From positions 868,001 to 932,000 of the forward strand of contig JANJXV010000193.1 of assembly GCA_024803745.1 (NCBI GenBank): a stretch of 64,000 nucleotides of DNA. The letters run 5' to 3'. Position 1 is the first letter of the stretch, and each line of letters opens with the position of its first letter. Source of the stretch: Megascapheus bottae. Taxonomy: Eukaryota; Chordata; Mammalia; Rodentia; Geomyidae. The translations under genes and the position numbers were made by a program. Below are positions 46,651-59,370 of this stretch, in pieces. The notes under the pieces were generated by a model. The model worked only from the letters and a program-made list of their open reading frames with translations. It did no database searches and was not told where the DNA came from.

Positions 46651-46853
46651 ATCCAAATATCCTTTCTCCTACAAAGAATGAACACTTAACTGTGTCTAAT
46701 GCTTTTTTTTAATTTCACTAATTCTTCTGTGTTTTTCCCTCTTGCATTGTTTACACATGACAGCAAAGCTAATCATCAGGAAAAAATTGATTAGGATACA
46801 GAAACCTAATAATATCCTAGTAGATTGACTTCAAAAATATGTGCAAGATGCCC

Positions 46854-47047
46854 TGTGTGTTTGACCTAATGGGAGAGTCCTTGGCTACCAAGCAGTAAGC
46901 CTCAGGTTTGATTCCTCATTACCACATACATAGAAAATGGTGCAAGTGGCGCTGTGGCTCGGTGGGACAGCTAAAGCCTAAAGAAAGCCCAAGAACAATG
47001 TTCACACTCTGAGGTCAAGTCCCAAGACTAGCAAAAACAAAAAAAAA
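46854..47047 (+). mobile_element. Dimeric tRNA-derived SINE, U7 plus copy
   Basis: As U5 but with GAGGTCAAG and CTAATGGGAGAG. Confidence 0.75.
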
Positions 47048-47673
47048 TTCGACAAGGGGCAAAATGCAGGCAGAGAAGGCACTGTAAAGCAAATGTTTTG
47101 TAAAGGATGAGGGCAATATTGACCCTTAAGTTTGGATCTTACCTAAGAAAGGCTCCTTGAGCCTGAGACCAGACTGGTAGTTGGGCCTAGTGGAAGACAT
47201 TGGGATTGGACAAATAAGGTGTGCTGTATACTACATCCACATGTATATTGTGAGACTGGAGGAGAGATTCAGCCTCCAGTATGTCTTTGGTGAGGTCTTT
47301 TGTGAGCAAGGATCTTTGGTCATTGGGCCCTGAAAGGTGACCCTGCCTCCCTCACAATGGAACAGAATATGGAACCCTGGTAACCAAGCCACTGTAACTA
47401 ACAACCAGCTCAAGCCAGCTCACTCGGCCTGTGGCTCAGGAAGAAGAAAGATGTTGCTGTGCTGTTGCCAAAGGTCAGGAAACTCGAGTCTCAGGCATGG
47501 AAGTTGTGGATGTCTTACTCGAAGATGTACATGCTAGATCATTGCCAAGCCACAAATCCAGTATAACAGAACTTTCTCTAAGAAGAAGGCCAGGAAAATC
47601 CAGGGCAACCAGATGAGGTAAATTTCTAAGAAGAAATGTATTTGACCCCATCATCCTCCCCAGACACTACAAC
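47048..47673. other. Unrecognised spacer, U7
   Basis: The plus open frame 47431 to 47616 is identical in protein to U1. Otherwise as U5. Confidence 0.5.
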
Positions 47674-48092
47674 TTTCTTTTTTTTTCATTTTTTTATTGT
47701 AATTAGTAAAAGGGTTAGATGATATTTGCCAGATAGAAGGTGCATTAATTCACATACATTGATACCCTTTCACATGTCGTGGTACCCATTTCCCTCCAAC
47801 CCCACACCCCCCACCCGTCTTGGTTTTCCCCCCTTCCCTATCAAATGTCAAATATCCAAATACAAATAAATTCAATATATCAGATAACAAAGTGAGATAC
47901 TATACCAATATGGGATAACCAAGGGACAGCAAGCGAGATGAGAGACAACATAGTACATTAAGGACAACAATCATTCATGATATGGCTTTTGTGTCAATAT
48001 CCTGGAGGTCCATTCAATTAGCTTCACATTATATGGCCTTATATATGGCCTTTTGCTCTATTGCCAATCTCTGCTAGTAGAGCCCAAGGTTT
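47674..48092 (-). other. L1-7 3' UTR with G-rich tract
   Basis: The G-rich tract on minus lies at 47792 to 47838. Confidence 0.8.
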
Positions 48093-51000
48093 CTACTGAT
48101 TATGACGAATGAGGGAAACCACTGAGCCTAAGTTCCTTTGAGTCTGGCTTACTTCACTTAATATGATTTGTTCTAAGTCTTTCCATTTCCTAACAAATGG
48201 GGCGATGTCATTCTTTCTGAGAGCAGCATAGAATTCCATTGTGTACAAATACCACAACTTGTTGATCCACTGATCAACTGAGGGACATCTGGGTTGGTTC
48301 CATATCTTTGCTATGGTGAATAGTGCTGCAATGAACATTGTTGTGCTAGTGGGTTTAGTATGACCTTGTTTCTGGATTGTTGGGTAAATGCCAAGTACTG
48401 GAATTGCTGGGTCATAGGGGAGTTGTATGTTTAGCGTTTTGAGGCACTGCCGCACTGCTTTCCATAGTGGTTGAACGAGTTTGCACTCCCACCAACAGTG
48501 TAGTAGTGATCCCTCCTGACCACATCCCCTCCAGCATCTGTTGTCATTCGTTTTCCTGATCCTGGCCATTCTAACTGGAGTTAGGTGGAATCTTAGACTT
48601 GTTTTGATTTGCATTTCTTTTATGACCAGAGATGTTGAGCATTTCTTCATGTGTCTATAGGCCATTTTTGTTTCTTCTTCAGAGAAGACTCTCTTTAAGT
48701 CTTTGGCCCATTTTGTAATGGGATGGGTGTTACTTTGGAGGTTAGTTTTGGAGTGATTCAATTTTTTGAGTTGTTGATATATTTTAGATATGAGGCCCTG
48801 TTCCGTTGTTTGGGTGGTGAAGATCTTCTCCCACTCTGTAGGCTTCCTGATTAGTATACTAGCTATATCCGTTGCCATACAAAAGCTCTGCAGTTTAATG
48901 CAGTCCCACTTATCCAGCCTTTCTCTGATTTGTTGTGATTCTTGGTCCTTATTAAGAAAGTTTCCACCCGTACCAAGGAGGCCTAGTGTATCTCCTATTC
49001 CTTCCTGTAAACTTTTCAGTGTGTCAGCTTTTACCTCCACGTCTTTGATCCATTTGGAGTTAATTATAGTGCAAGGGGACAAAGAAGGATCCACCTTTAG
49101 TTTTCTGCAGGTGTTTAACCAGTTCTGCCAGCACAACTTGTTGAAGAGGCTATCTTTCTTCCATTCTATTTTTTTTGGCTGCCTGGTCAAAGATTAGGTG
49201 GCCATACGTCTGTGGTTTAATATCTGGGCCCGCAGTTCTACTCCATTGGACTTCAGGCCTGTTCTTGTGCCAGTACCAAGCTGTTTTGAGAATTATAGCT
49301 CTGTAATAGAGCCTTAAGTTTGGAATTGAAATTCCTCCAGCACTGTTATTTCTGCTAAGAAGTGTTTTTGCTATACGGGGTCTTTTATTATTCCATATGA
49401 AATTTTGAATTGCCTCTTCTATGTCTTTAAAGAATGACATTGGGATGTTGATGGGTATTACATTGAATTTGTAGATAGCCCTTGGCAAGATTGTCATTTT
49501 CACAATGTTGATTCTTCCAATCCAGGAGCATGGGAGGTTTTTCCATTTCCTTAGTTCTGCTTTAATTTCCTTTTTTAGGGTTTTAAAGTTTTCATCTAAA
49601 CGGTCCTTTACATTCTTAGTTAAGCTAATTGCTAGGTACTTTATTTTCTTTGAGGCTATTGTGAAAGGATTTTCTTTCCTGATTATTGCCTCGTTCCTCT
49701 CAGTGTTGGCGTAAAGTAAGGCAGTTGATTTGTGAGGGTTGATTTTGTGGCCTGCTACCCTTCCAAAGCTTTGAATCAGCTCAAGGAGCTTGGGAGTAGA
49801 GTCTATATGATTCTTTAAATACAGAATCATGTCATCTGCAAAGAGGGATAGTTTTATTTCCTCTTTCCCTACTTGGATCCCCTTTATGCTTGCTTCTTGC
49901 CTTATTGCACTGCCTAGGAATTCTAGTACTATGTTAAAAAGGAGTGGAGAGAGTGGGCATCCTTGTCTCGTTCCTGATTTTAGAGGGAATGGCTTTATAT
50001 TTTCACCATTAAGTATAATACTAGCAGTGGGTTTCTCATACACAGCCTTTATTACATTGAGAAATGTTCCATGGATTCCTAGTTTCTCCACATCTTTTAA
50101 CATAAAGGGGTTTTGGATCTTGTCAAATGCCTTTTCTGCATCTATTGAGACAATCATGTGATTTTATCCCTGCTCCTGTTGATGTGTTGAATTATATTAA
50201 TTGATTTGTGTATGTTGAACCAGCTTTGCCTCCCTGTGATGAATCCAGTTTGATCATAGTGTATATTTTTTTTGATGAGTTGTTGTAGACAGTTGGCCAG
50301 TATTTTGTTGAGAAGTTTTGCATCGATGTTCATCAAAGAAATGGGTCTATAGATCTCTTTCTTTGATGAATCTCTGTCTGGTTTGGGGATGAGGGATATG
50401 CTGGCTTCACAGAATCAGTTTAGTAAAGAACCTTCATTTTCAATTTCGTTGAAGAGCTTGAGGAGTATTGGTGTGAGCTCTGCTTTGAAGACCTTATAGA
50501 ATTCAGCTGTGAATCCATCTGGCCCTGGGCTCTTTTTAAGTGGAAGTTGTCTAATTTCCATTTCTATTTCAGAGCTTGAAATAGGCCTGTTGAGTTGGGT
50601 TAGCTCTTCTTGGTTCAGTGTGTGTATGTTAATATTGTCTAGGAATTCATCCATTTCTTCTAGATTCTCAAATTTGTTGGCGTAAAGGTTTGAGAAGTAT
50701 TCCCTCATGATATTCTGGATCTTGGTAATTTCTGTCGTGATATTACCATTTTCATCTGCGATTTTGTTTATTTCGATATGCTCTCTTCTTTTTTTGGTAA
50801 GATTTGCTAAGGGCTTGTCAATTTTGTTAATTCTTTCAAGAACCAACTCCTTGTTTTGTTGATTCTTTCTATAGTTTTTTTATTCCAAATCATTTAATTC
50901 TGCTTTGATTTTAATAATTTGCTTTCTCCTAATGGGTTTAGGGTTGGTTTGTTGCTCTTTTTCCAGGAGGTTAAGGTGAGACATTAACTAGTTGGTTTGC

Positions 51001-51890
51001 CATTTTTCCAACTTGCTGTTGTAGGCACTCCGCGCTATAAATTTTCCTCTGAGTACTGCCTTTGTTGTGTCCCTAAGGAGTTGATATTTGTGTGCTCCTT
51101 ATTGTTAAATTGTTTTTGATTCAACAATGTGTGGTTCAGTCTCCATGAGTTACAGGGTTTTCTTTGGTGGAGATGTGTGTTCAGCTCCAATTTGATGCCT
51201 TTATAGTCTGAGAGTGTGCATGGAATAAATTCAGTGTTTCTGAATCTGTCCAGGTTTGCTTTATGGCCTAAGATGTGGTCTATTTTGGAAAATGTTCCAT
51301 GTGCTGCTGAGAAAAACGTATATTGTGGTGTTACTGCGTGGAATATTCTGCAGATGTCTCTTAGATCTAGTTGGTCTATATAGTTGTTCAGTTCTAACGT
51401 TTCACTGTTGAGTTTTTGCCTTGTTGATCTGTCCATAGGTGAGAGTGGTGTGTTAAACTCACCAACAATCACTGTATTTCGATCTATGTATGGTTTCAGT
51501 GTAAGAAAAGTTTGCTTGATGAAGTTTGGAGCTCCGGGATTGGGTGTGTAAATATTTAGGATTGTTATGTCTTCCTGGAGGAAAGATCCCTTTAGTAGTA
51601 TGTAGTAACCTTCTTTGTCTTTTCTTACTAATTTTAGTTTGAAGTCTATTGTATCTGATATGAGGATGGCAACTCTAGCCTGTTTATGGGGGCAGTTAGC
51701 TTGATAGAGTTTATTCCAACCTCTCACTTTCAAAAGATGATTGTTTTTGGGTAAGATGTGTCTCTCGAAGTCAGCAGAATGATGGCTCTTGCTTTTTGAT
51801 CCAACTAGACAACCTATGCAGTTTAATTGGAGAGTTCAGTCCATTGATATTGAGAGTTAGGATTGAGAGATATTTATTAGTTCCTACCAT
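48093..51890 (-). pseudogene. L1-7 ORF2, broken
   Basis: ATG at 51888 to 51890. It carries the L1-5 indels: the 45-bp in-frame endonuclease deletion near 51111 and the extra T near 49170 that splits RT (50157 to 49150) from the C terminus (49190 to 48093). Differences from L1-5 are single bases, for example Asp for Glu in EEMDEFL, His-Ala for His-Pro in IFHAVTP and VDQW for VDEW. Confidence 0.93.
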
Positions 51891-51938
51891 TTTTAAAAGC
51901 TTTTAGTAGGGCCTGTGTCTTGACAGTTCTTGTGGTCC

Positions 51939-53121
51939 TTAGATGGTATGCTGTTTAGGTGCCATTTCTTTCCCTATATTGCATTTATTTTGGTTTTCTA
52001 TGTATAGAGCATCTTTGAGAATTCTCTGTAGTGTTGGTTTTGTTTCGACATATTGTTGCAGCTTTTCCCTGGAATGGAATGTTTTTATTGTTCCCTCAGT
52101 TATGAATGAGAGCTTAGCTGGCTACAGTATTCTTGGTTGGTAGTTATTTGATATAAGGGCATGACATATATGCTTCCAATCACTTCGTGCTTGCATGGTC
52201 TCTGCTGAGAAATCTGGGGTTATTCTGATTGGTTTGCCTTTGTAGGTTACTGATCCCTTTTCCCTGGCTGCCTTTAGGATCTTTCCTTTCGTTTCTATTG
52301 ATCCAGTTCGGATCACAATGTGGCGGTGGGATGTTCTTTTCTGGTCAGGTCTGTTTGGGGTTCTAAAAGCTTCTCGTATCTGGATGGGCCTGCCCTTCTG
52401 GATATTTGGGAAATTCTCTGAGATGATTCCCTGAAGTATATTTCCAATACCATTGACCTCTTTCTCCACGCCCTCCTCAGTACCAACTAGCCTTAAATTA
52501 GGCTTCCTAATTGTATCTTGGACCTCCTGAAGCGCTCTCTCATATTTCCTAGATTTGGATTGACTCATTTTCTGTTCTTTATAATACCTAAATTATCTTC
52601 AGCCACGGAAATTCTCTCCTCTGCAATGTCTAACCTGCTATCAAAGCTATCTACTTTATTTTTCATCTCCCTTGCTTCTAATTGCTCACTTTTGATGCCT
52701 TGCATCCCTTGTTTAAATTATGTATGGATTTCTTTATCTCCTTGATTTCCTTTTGAGTGGTTAGCTCAGTAGCTTTATTTTCTTTGGACATTTGCTGGAG
52801 TTTGGTCACGTTTTTATTTGTGGATTCTTTGAATTCATCCATCTTTCTTTGAAAAACCTTTATTATGGCCTCCTTTATGGCTTCTTCTTTTTCACTTATC
52901 ACCTTGTTTTTGCTTTCCTCTTGTTCAGGTATGGCTTCCTCCATTATCTCTTTCTTTATATTTTCACATTTTCCATTAAGGATGTTTATCAATTGCATTT
53001 GTGTAGCACTTGGAAGACTCTCCTCTAAGTTTGCCAGTGACTGTTCCATTGTCTATTTACAATGGATGGGGGATGTTGTTTCTTGATTTGACATTTTTCT
53101 TGAGTTTCTTGTTCTGCCCAT
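51939..53121 (-). pseudogene. L1-7 ORF1, broken, chimeric
   Basis: The RRM half (52122 to 52568) and the coiled-coil C-terminal part, including the 1-nt loss near 52714, are the same as L1-5. Upstream of about 52970 the sequence becomes the L1-4/L1-6 type (SATQMQLINILNGK). A private CAG to TAG change near 53053 to 53055 (CK-stop-TMEQ) truncates the N terminus. The start MGRTRNSRKM is at 53121. Confidence 0.9.
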
Positions 53122-53783
53122 TTGAAAATGGGAGCAAGATTACTACTAAATACGATTATAGTTTTTCAGATATAACCAACCTAGATCTCTGTAACTGGCA
53201 GACACTAGATGTTCACAAGTTTTGATTGGTATTATCACTCTTTCTTTTTGTGCCTTTACAGACCAGTCTAATACAACCACTGATAAGCGATTTATACCCA
53301 AAACAATAAGCCTCTCAATCCAATCTCTATTGTCTTTAAGTCCCTCTGAGCCTAGAGAATAATTAACCACGTACATATACAATATTGCTCAACAGCCATC
53401 AAGTGTAGATCCGTGCAGTATAAGGGTTGAAAGACGAGCAGAGGTCCAGAGATAGAAACAAAGAATGAGAGAGGTCAGGGGAGGTGCAAGAGGATTAACG
53501 TAGGAGTGTAAGAATATTGTAGTAATGAAGAAAAGTTATAGCATAAGGATAACTGACCTAAGTTGGTTAGTAGGTAGCATATTTGAGTACAAAGTTTGGA
53601 AAGTATTAGAATAAAACTTATGTGTTGCTGCACGACTAGCTCTTAGCCCAACCAGTGGCCTCACAGTGGACCATGGGATGGATCTGTTTTTCTTGTCTAC
53701 GTTGAGGGAAAGCGGTATTTCACAAGATGCAGAAACGAAGATTTCAGAAGCAAATGCTGTGAGTGAATTAGCTCATAAAAAGC
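53122..53783 (-). promoter_or_regulatory. Candidate L1 5' UTR, U8
   Basis: The sense frame is 78 codons (53146 to 53382). It combines U5/U7 variants (SYRDLGW) with the U6 upstream ATG (CCACGTACAT), plus private changes (VLDWSVKAQ). Confidence 0.45.
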
Positions 53784-53992
53784 ATTTTTATTTTCTTTTA
53801 TCTTTCTGCCAGTCTTGGGGCTTGAATTCAGGGCCTGAGCACTGTCCTGGGGTTTTCTCAAGTCTAGCCCTCTGCCACTTGAGCCACAGTGCCACATCTA
53901 GATTTTCATTCTATGTCGTACTGAGCAATCAAACCCAGATCTTCATGGATGCTAGGCAAGCACTCTACCACTATGCCAAACTCTCAACCCTG
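53784..53992 (-). mobile_element. Dimeric tRNA-derived SINE, U8 minus copy
   Basis: Both monomers present. TTTTCATTCTATGTCGTACTG at the linker is shared only with U9. Confidence 0.7.
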
Positions 53993-54009
53993 ACATAGTA
54001 ATTATAAAG

Positions 54010-54045
54010 TCATCATCATCATCATCATCATCATCATAATCATCA
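54010..54045. repeat. (TCA)12 microsatellite with one TAA, U8
   Basis: Nine TCA, one TAA and two TCA triplets. U9 has the identical interrupted allele. Confidence 0.95.
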
Positions 54046-54248
54046 TATCCAAATATCTTTTCTCCTACAAAGAATCAACACTTAACTGTGTCTAATGCTA
54101 TTTTTAATTTCACTAATTCTTCTGTGTTTTTCCCTCTTGCATTTTTTACACTTGACAGCAAAGCTAATCATCAGGAAAAAAATGATTAGCATACAGAAAC
54201 CTAATAATATCCTAGTAGATTGACGTCAAAAATATGTGCAAGGTGCCC

Positions 54249-54443
54249 TGTGTGTTTGACCTAGTGGGAGAGTCCTTGGCTACCAAGCAAAAAGACTCAG
54301 GTTTGATTCCTCATTACCACATACATAGAAAACGCTGCAAGTGGTGCTGTGGCTCTGTGGGACAGCTAAAGCCAAAAGAAAGCCCAAGAACCATGTTCAC
54401 ACTCTGAGGTCAAGTCCCAAGTCTAGCAAAAACAAAAAAAAAA
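54249..54443 (+). mobile_element. Dimeric tRNA-derived SINE, U8 plus copy
   Basis: Has CAAAAAGACTC in the ID-like monomer, GTGGCTCTGTGGGAC and CCAAGTCTAGC. Its A tail is one base longer than in U9. Confidence 0.7.
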
Positions 54444-55068
54444 TTCGACAAGGGGCAAAAAGCAGGCAGAGAAGGCACTGTGAAGCAAATGTTTTGTAAA
54501 GGATGAGGGCAATATTGACCCTTAAGTCTGGATCTTACCTAAGAATGGCTCCTTGAGCCTGAGACCAGACTGGTAGTTGGGCCTAGTGGAAGACATTGGG
54601 ATTGGACAAATAAGGTGTGCTGTTTACTACATCCACATGTATATTGTGGTATTGGAGGAGAGATTCAGCCTCCAGTATGTCTTTGGTGAGGTCTTTGTGA
54701 GCAAGGATCTTTGGTCATTTGGCCCTGAAAGGTTACCCTGCCTCCCTCACAATGGAACAGAATATGGAACCCTGGTAACCAAGCCACTGTAACTAACAAC
54801 CAGCTCAAGCCAGCTCACTTGGCCTGTGGCTCAGGAGGAAGAAAGATGTTGCTGTGCTGTTGCCAAAGGTCAGGAAACTCGAGTCTCAGGCATGGAAGTT
54901 GTGGATGTCTTACTCGAAGATGTACATGCTAGATCATTGCCAAGCCACAAATCCAGTATAACAGAACTTTCTCTAAGAAGAAGGCCAGGAAAATCCAGGG
55001 CAACCAGATGAGGTAAATTTCTAAGAAGAAATGCTTTTTAACCCATCATCCTCCCTACACACTACAAC
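54444..55068. other. Unrecognised spacer, U8
   Basis: The flanks differ from other units (TTGTGGTATTGGAGG, GAGGTCTTTGTGAGC, ATGCTTTTTAACCC). The roughly 200-bp stretch with the 61-codon frame (54826 to 55011) is the same as in U1. Confidence 0.5.
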
Positions 55069-55484
55069 TTTCTTTTTTTTCATTTTTTATTGTAATTAGT
55101 AAAAGTGTTAGATGATATTTGCCAGATAGAAGGTGCATTAATTCACATACATTGATACCCTTTCACATGTCTTGGTACCCATTTCCCTCCAACGCCCCAC
55201 CCACCACCCGTCTTGGTTTTCCCCCTTCCCTATCAAATTTCAAATATCCAAATACAAATAAATTCAATATATCAGACAACAAAGTGAGATACTATACCAA
55301 TATGGGATAACCAAGGGACAGCAAACGAGATGAGAGACAACATGGTACATTAAGGACAACAATCATTCATTATATGGCTTTTGTGTCAATATCCTGGAGG
55401 TCCTTTCAATTAGCTTCACATTATGTGGCCTTTTATATGGCCTTTTATTCTATTGACAATCTCTGTTAGTAGAGGCCAAGGTTT
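55069..55484 (-). other. L1-8 3' UTR with weakened G-rich tract
   Basis: The G-rich tract on minus lies at 55185 to 55229. One six-G run is interrupted and the other is shortened to five. Confidence 0.75.
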
Positions 55485-58400
55485 CTACTCATTATGGCGA
55501 ATGAGGGAAACCACTGAGACTAAGTTCCTTTGAGTCTGGCTTACTTCACTTAATATGATTTGTTCTAAGTCTTTCCATTTCCTAAAAAATGGGGCGATGT
55601 CATTCTTTCTGACAGCAGCATAGAATTCCATTGTGTACAAATACCACAACTTGTTGATCCACTCATCAACTGAGGGACATCTGGGTTGGTTCCATATCTT
55701 TACTATGGTGAATAGTGCTGCAATGAACATTGTTGAGCTAGTGGGTTTAGTATGACCTTGTTTCTGGATTGTTGGGTAAATGCCAAGTACTGGAATTGCT
55801 GGGTCATAGGGGAGTTGTATGTTTAGCGTGTTGAGGCACTGCCGCACTGCTTTCCATAGTGGTTGAACGAGTTTGCACTCCCACCAACAGTGTAGTAGTG
55901 ATCCCTCCTGACCACATCCCCTCCAGCATCTGTTGTCATTCGTTTTCCTGATCCTGGCCATTCTAACTGGAGTTAGGTGGAATCTTAGACTTGTTTTGAT
56001 TTGCATTTCTTTTATGACCAGAGATGTTGAGCATTTCTTCATGTGTCTATAGGCCATTTTTGTTTCTTCTTCAGAGAAGACTCTCTCTAAGTCTTTGGCC
56101 CATTTTATTGGGATGGGTGTTACTTTGGAGGTTAGTTTTGGAGTGATTCAATTTTTTGAGTTGTTGATATATTTTAGATATGAGGCCTTGTTCCGTTGTT
56201 TGGGTGGTGAAGATCTTTTCCCACTCTGTAGGCTTCCTGATTAGTTTACTAGCTATATCCGTTGCCATACAAAAGCTCTGCAGTTTAATGCAGTCCCACT
56301 TATCCAGCCTTTCTCTGATTTGTTGTGATTCTTGGTCCTTATTAAGAAAGTTTCGACCTGTACCAAGGAGGCCTAGTGTATCTCCTATTCCTTCCTGTAA
56401 ACTTTTCAGTGTGTCAGCTTTTACCTCCACGTCTTTGATCCATTTGGAGTTAATTCTAGTGCAAGGTGACAAAGAAGGATCCAACTTTAGTTTTCTGCAG
56501 GTGTTTAACCAGTTCTGCCAGCACAACTTGTTGAAGAGGCTATCTTTCTTCCATTCTATTTTTTGGCTCCCTGGTCAAAGATTATGTGGCCATAGGTCTG
56601 TGGTTTAATATCTGGGTCCGCAGTTCTACTCCATTGGACTTCAGGCCTGTTCTTGTGCCAGTACCAAGCTGTTTTGAGAATTATAGCTCTGTAATAGAGC
56701 CTTAAGTTTGGAATTGAAATTCCTCCAGCGCTGTTCTTTCTGCTAAGAAGTGTTTTTGCTATACGGGGTCTTTTATTATTCCATATGAAATTTTGAATTG
56801 CCTCTTCTATGTCTTTAAAGAATGACATTGGGATGTTGATGGGTATTACATTGAATTTGTAGATAGCCCTTGGCAAGATTGTCATTTTCACAATGTTGAT
56901 TCTTCCAATCCAGGAGCATGGGAGGTTTTTCCATTTCCTTAGTTCTGCTTTAATTTCCTTTTTTAGGGTTTTAAAGTTTTCATCTAAACGGTCCTTTACA
57001 TTCTTAGTTAAGCTAATTGCTAGGTACTTTATTTTTTTTGAGGCTATTGTGAAAGGATTTTCTTTCCTGATTATTGCCTCGTTCCTCTCAGTGTTGGCGT
57101 AAAGTAAGGCAGTTGATTTGTGAGGGTTGATTTTATGGCCTGCTACCCTTCCAAAGCTTTGAATCAGCTCAAGGAGCTTGGGAGTAGAGTCTATAGGATT
57201 CTTTAAATACAGAATCATGTCATCTGCAAAGAGGGATAGTTTTATTTCCTCTTTCCCTACTTGGATCCCCTTTATGCTTGCTTCTTGCCATATTGCACTG
57301 CCTAGGAATTCTAGTACTATGTTAAAAAGGAGTGGAGAGAGTGGGCATCCTTGTCTCGTTCCTGATTTTAGAGGGAATGGCTTTAGATTTGCACCATTAA
57401 GTATAATACTAGCAGTGGGTTTCTCATACACAGCCTTTATTACATTGAGAAATGTTCCATGGATTCCTAGTTTCTCCACATCTTTTAACATAAAGGGGTT
57501 TTGGATCTTGTCAAATGCCTTTTCCGCATCTATTGAGACAATCATGTGATTTTATCCCTGCTCCTGTTGATGTGTTGAATTATATTAATTGATTTGTGTA
57601 TGTTGAACCAGCTTTGCCTCCCTGTGATGAATCCAGTTTGATCATATTGTATATTTTTTTTGATGAGTTGTTGTAGACAGTTGGCCAGTATTTTGTTGAG
57701 AAGTTTTGCATCGAGGTTCATCAAAGAAATGTGTCTATAGATCTCTTTCTTTGATGAATCTCTGTCTGGTTTGGGGATGAGGGATATGCTGGCTTCACAG
57801 AATCAGTTTAGTAAAGAACCTTCATTTTCAGTTTCATTGAAGATCTTGAGGAGTATTGGTGTGAGCTCTGCTTTGAAGACCTTATAGAATGCAGCTGTGA
57901 ATCCATCTGGCCCTGGGCTCTTTTTAAATGGAAGTTGTCTAATTTCCATTTCTATTTCAGAGCTTGAAATAGGCCTGTTGAGTTGGGTTAGCTCTTCTTG
58001 CTGCAGTGTGGGTATGTTAATATTGTCTAGGAATTCATCCATTTCTTCTAGATTCTCAAATTTGTTGGCGTAAGGTTTGAGAAGTTTTCCCTCATGTTAT
58101 TCTGGATCTTGGTAATTTCTGTCGTGATATTACCATTTTCATCTGCGATTTTGTTTATTTCGAAATGCTCTCTTCTTTTTTTGGTAAGATTTGCTAAGGG
58201 CTTGTCAATTTTGTTACTTCTTTCAAGAACCAACTCCTTGTTTTGTTGATTCTTTGTATAGTTTTTTTTATTCCAAATCATTTAATTCTGCTTTTATTTT
58301 AATAAATTTCTTTCTGCTAATGGGTTTAGGGTTGGTTTGTTGCTCTTTTTCCAGGAGGTTAAGGTGAGACATTAACTAGTTTGTTTGCCATTTTTCCAAC

Positions 58401-59322
58401 TTGCTGTTGTAGGCACTCAGCGCTATAAATTTTCCTCTGAGTACTGCCTTTGTTGTGTCCCTAAGGAGTTGATATTTGCGTGCTCCTTACTATTAAATTT
58501 CATAAATAGTTGGATATCTGTTCTGATCTCTTCGATTACCCATTGTTTTTGATTCAACAATGTGTTGTTCAGTCTCCATGAGTTACAGGGTTTTCTTTGG
58601 TGGAGATGTGTGTTCAGCTCCAATTTGATGCCTTCATGGTCTGAGAGTGTGCATGGAATAATTTCAGTGTTTCTGAATCTGTCCAGGTTTGCTTTATGGC
58701 CTAAGATGTGGTCTATTTTGGAAAATGTTCCATGTGCTGCTGAGAAAAACGTATATTGTGGTGTTACTGGGTGGAATATTCTGCAGATGTCTGTTAGATC
58801 TAGTTGGTCTATATAGTTGTTCAGTTCTAAGGTTTCTCTGTTGAGTTTTTGCCTTGTTGATCTGTCCATAGGTGAGAGTGGTTTGTTAAACTCACCAACA
58901 ATCACTGTATTTCGATCTATGTATGGTTTCAGTGTAAGTAAAGTTTGCTTGATGAAGTTTGGAGCTCCGGGATTGGGTGTGTAAATATTTAGGATTGTTA
59001 TGTCTTCCGGGAGGAAAGATCCTTTAGTAGTATGTAGTAACCTTCTTTGTCTTTTCTTACTAATTTTAGTTTGAAGTCTATTGTATCTGATATGAGGATG
59101 GCAACTCTAGCCTGTTTATGGGGGCAGTTAGCTTGATAGAGTTTATTCCAACCTCTCACTTTCAAAAGATGATTGTTTTTGGGTAAGATGTGTCTCTCGA
59201 AGTAAGCAGAATGATGGCTCTTGCTTTTTGATCCAACTAGACAACCTATACCGTTTAATTGGAGAGTTAAATCCATTGATATTGAGAGTTAGGATTGAGA
59301 GATATTTATTAGTTCCTACCAT
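55485..59322 (-). pseudogene. L1-8 ORF2, broken
   Basis: ATG at 59320 to 59322. At 59203 to 59205 the early endonuclease TGA of other copies is TTA (Leu). A private 1-nt loss near 59023 shifts the endonuclease frame; 58905 to 58423 is then open with GEFNKPL. A 1-nt loss near 58068 and nearby variants (PTLQQEE, AAFYK) are shared with L1-6. TGA 57803 to 57805 is as in other copies. RT is open from 57545 to 56556 with FADD, a T run one base short near 56560 then shifts the frame, and a 2-nt loss near 56106 shifts it again. The C-terminal 190 codons (56057 to 55485) include the Cys/His cluster. Confidence 0.93.
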
Positions 59323-59370
59323 TTTTAAAAGCTTTTAGTAGGGCCTGTGTCTTGACAGTTCTTGTGGTCC

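Larger units (their letters stand above)
47674..53121 (-). mobile_element. L1-7, defective L1, right member of the 14.85-kb duplicate pair
   Basis: 3' end at 47674, ORF2 at 48093 to 51890 and ORF1 at 51939 to 53121. Near-identity with L1-5 holds up to about 52.95 kb, inside ORF1, where the sequence switches to the L1-4/L1-6 type. Confidence 0.93.
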
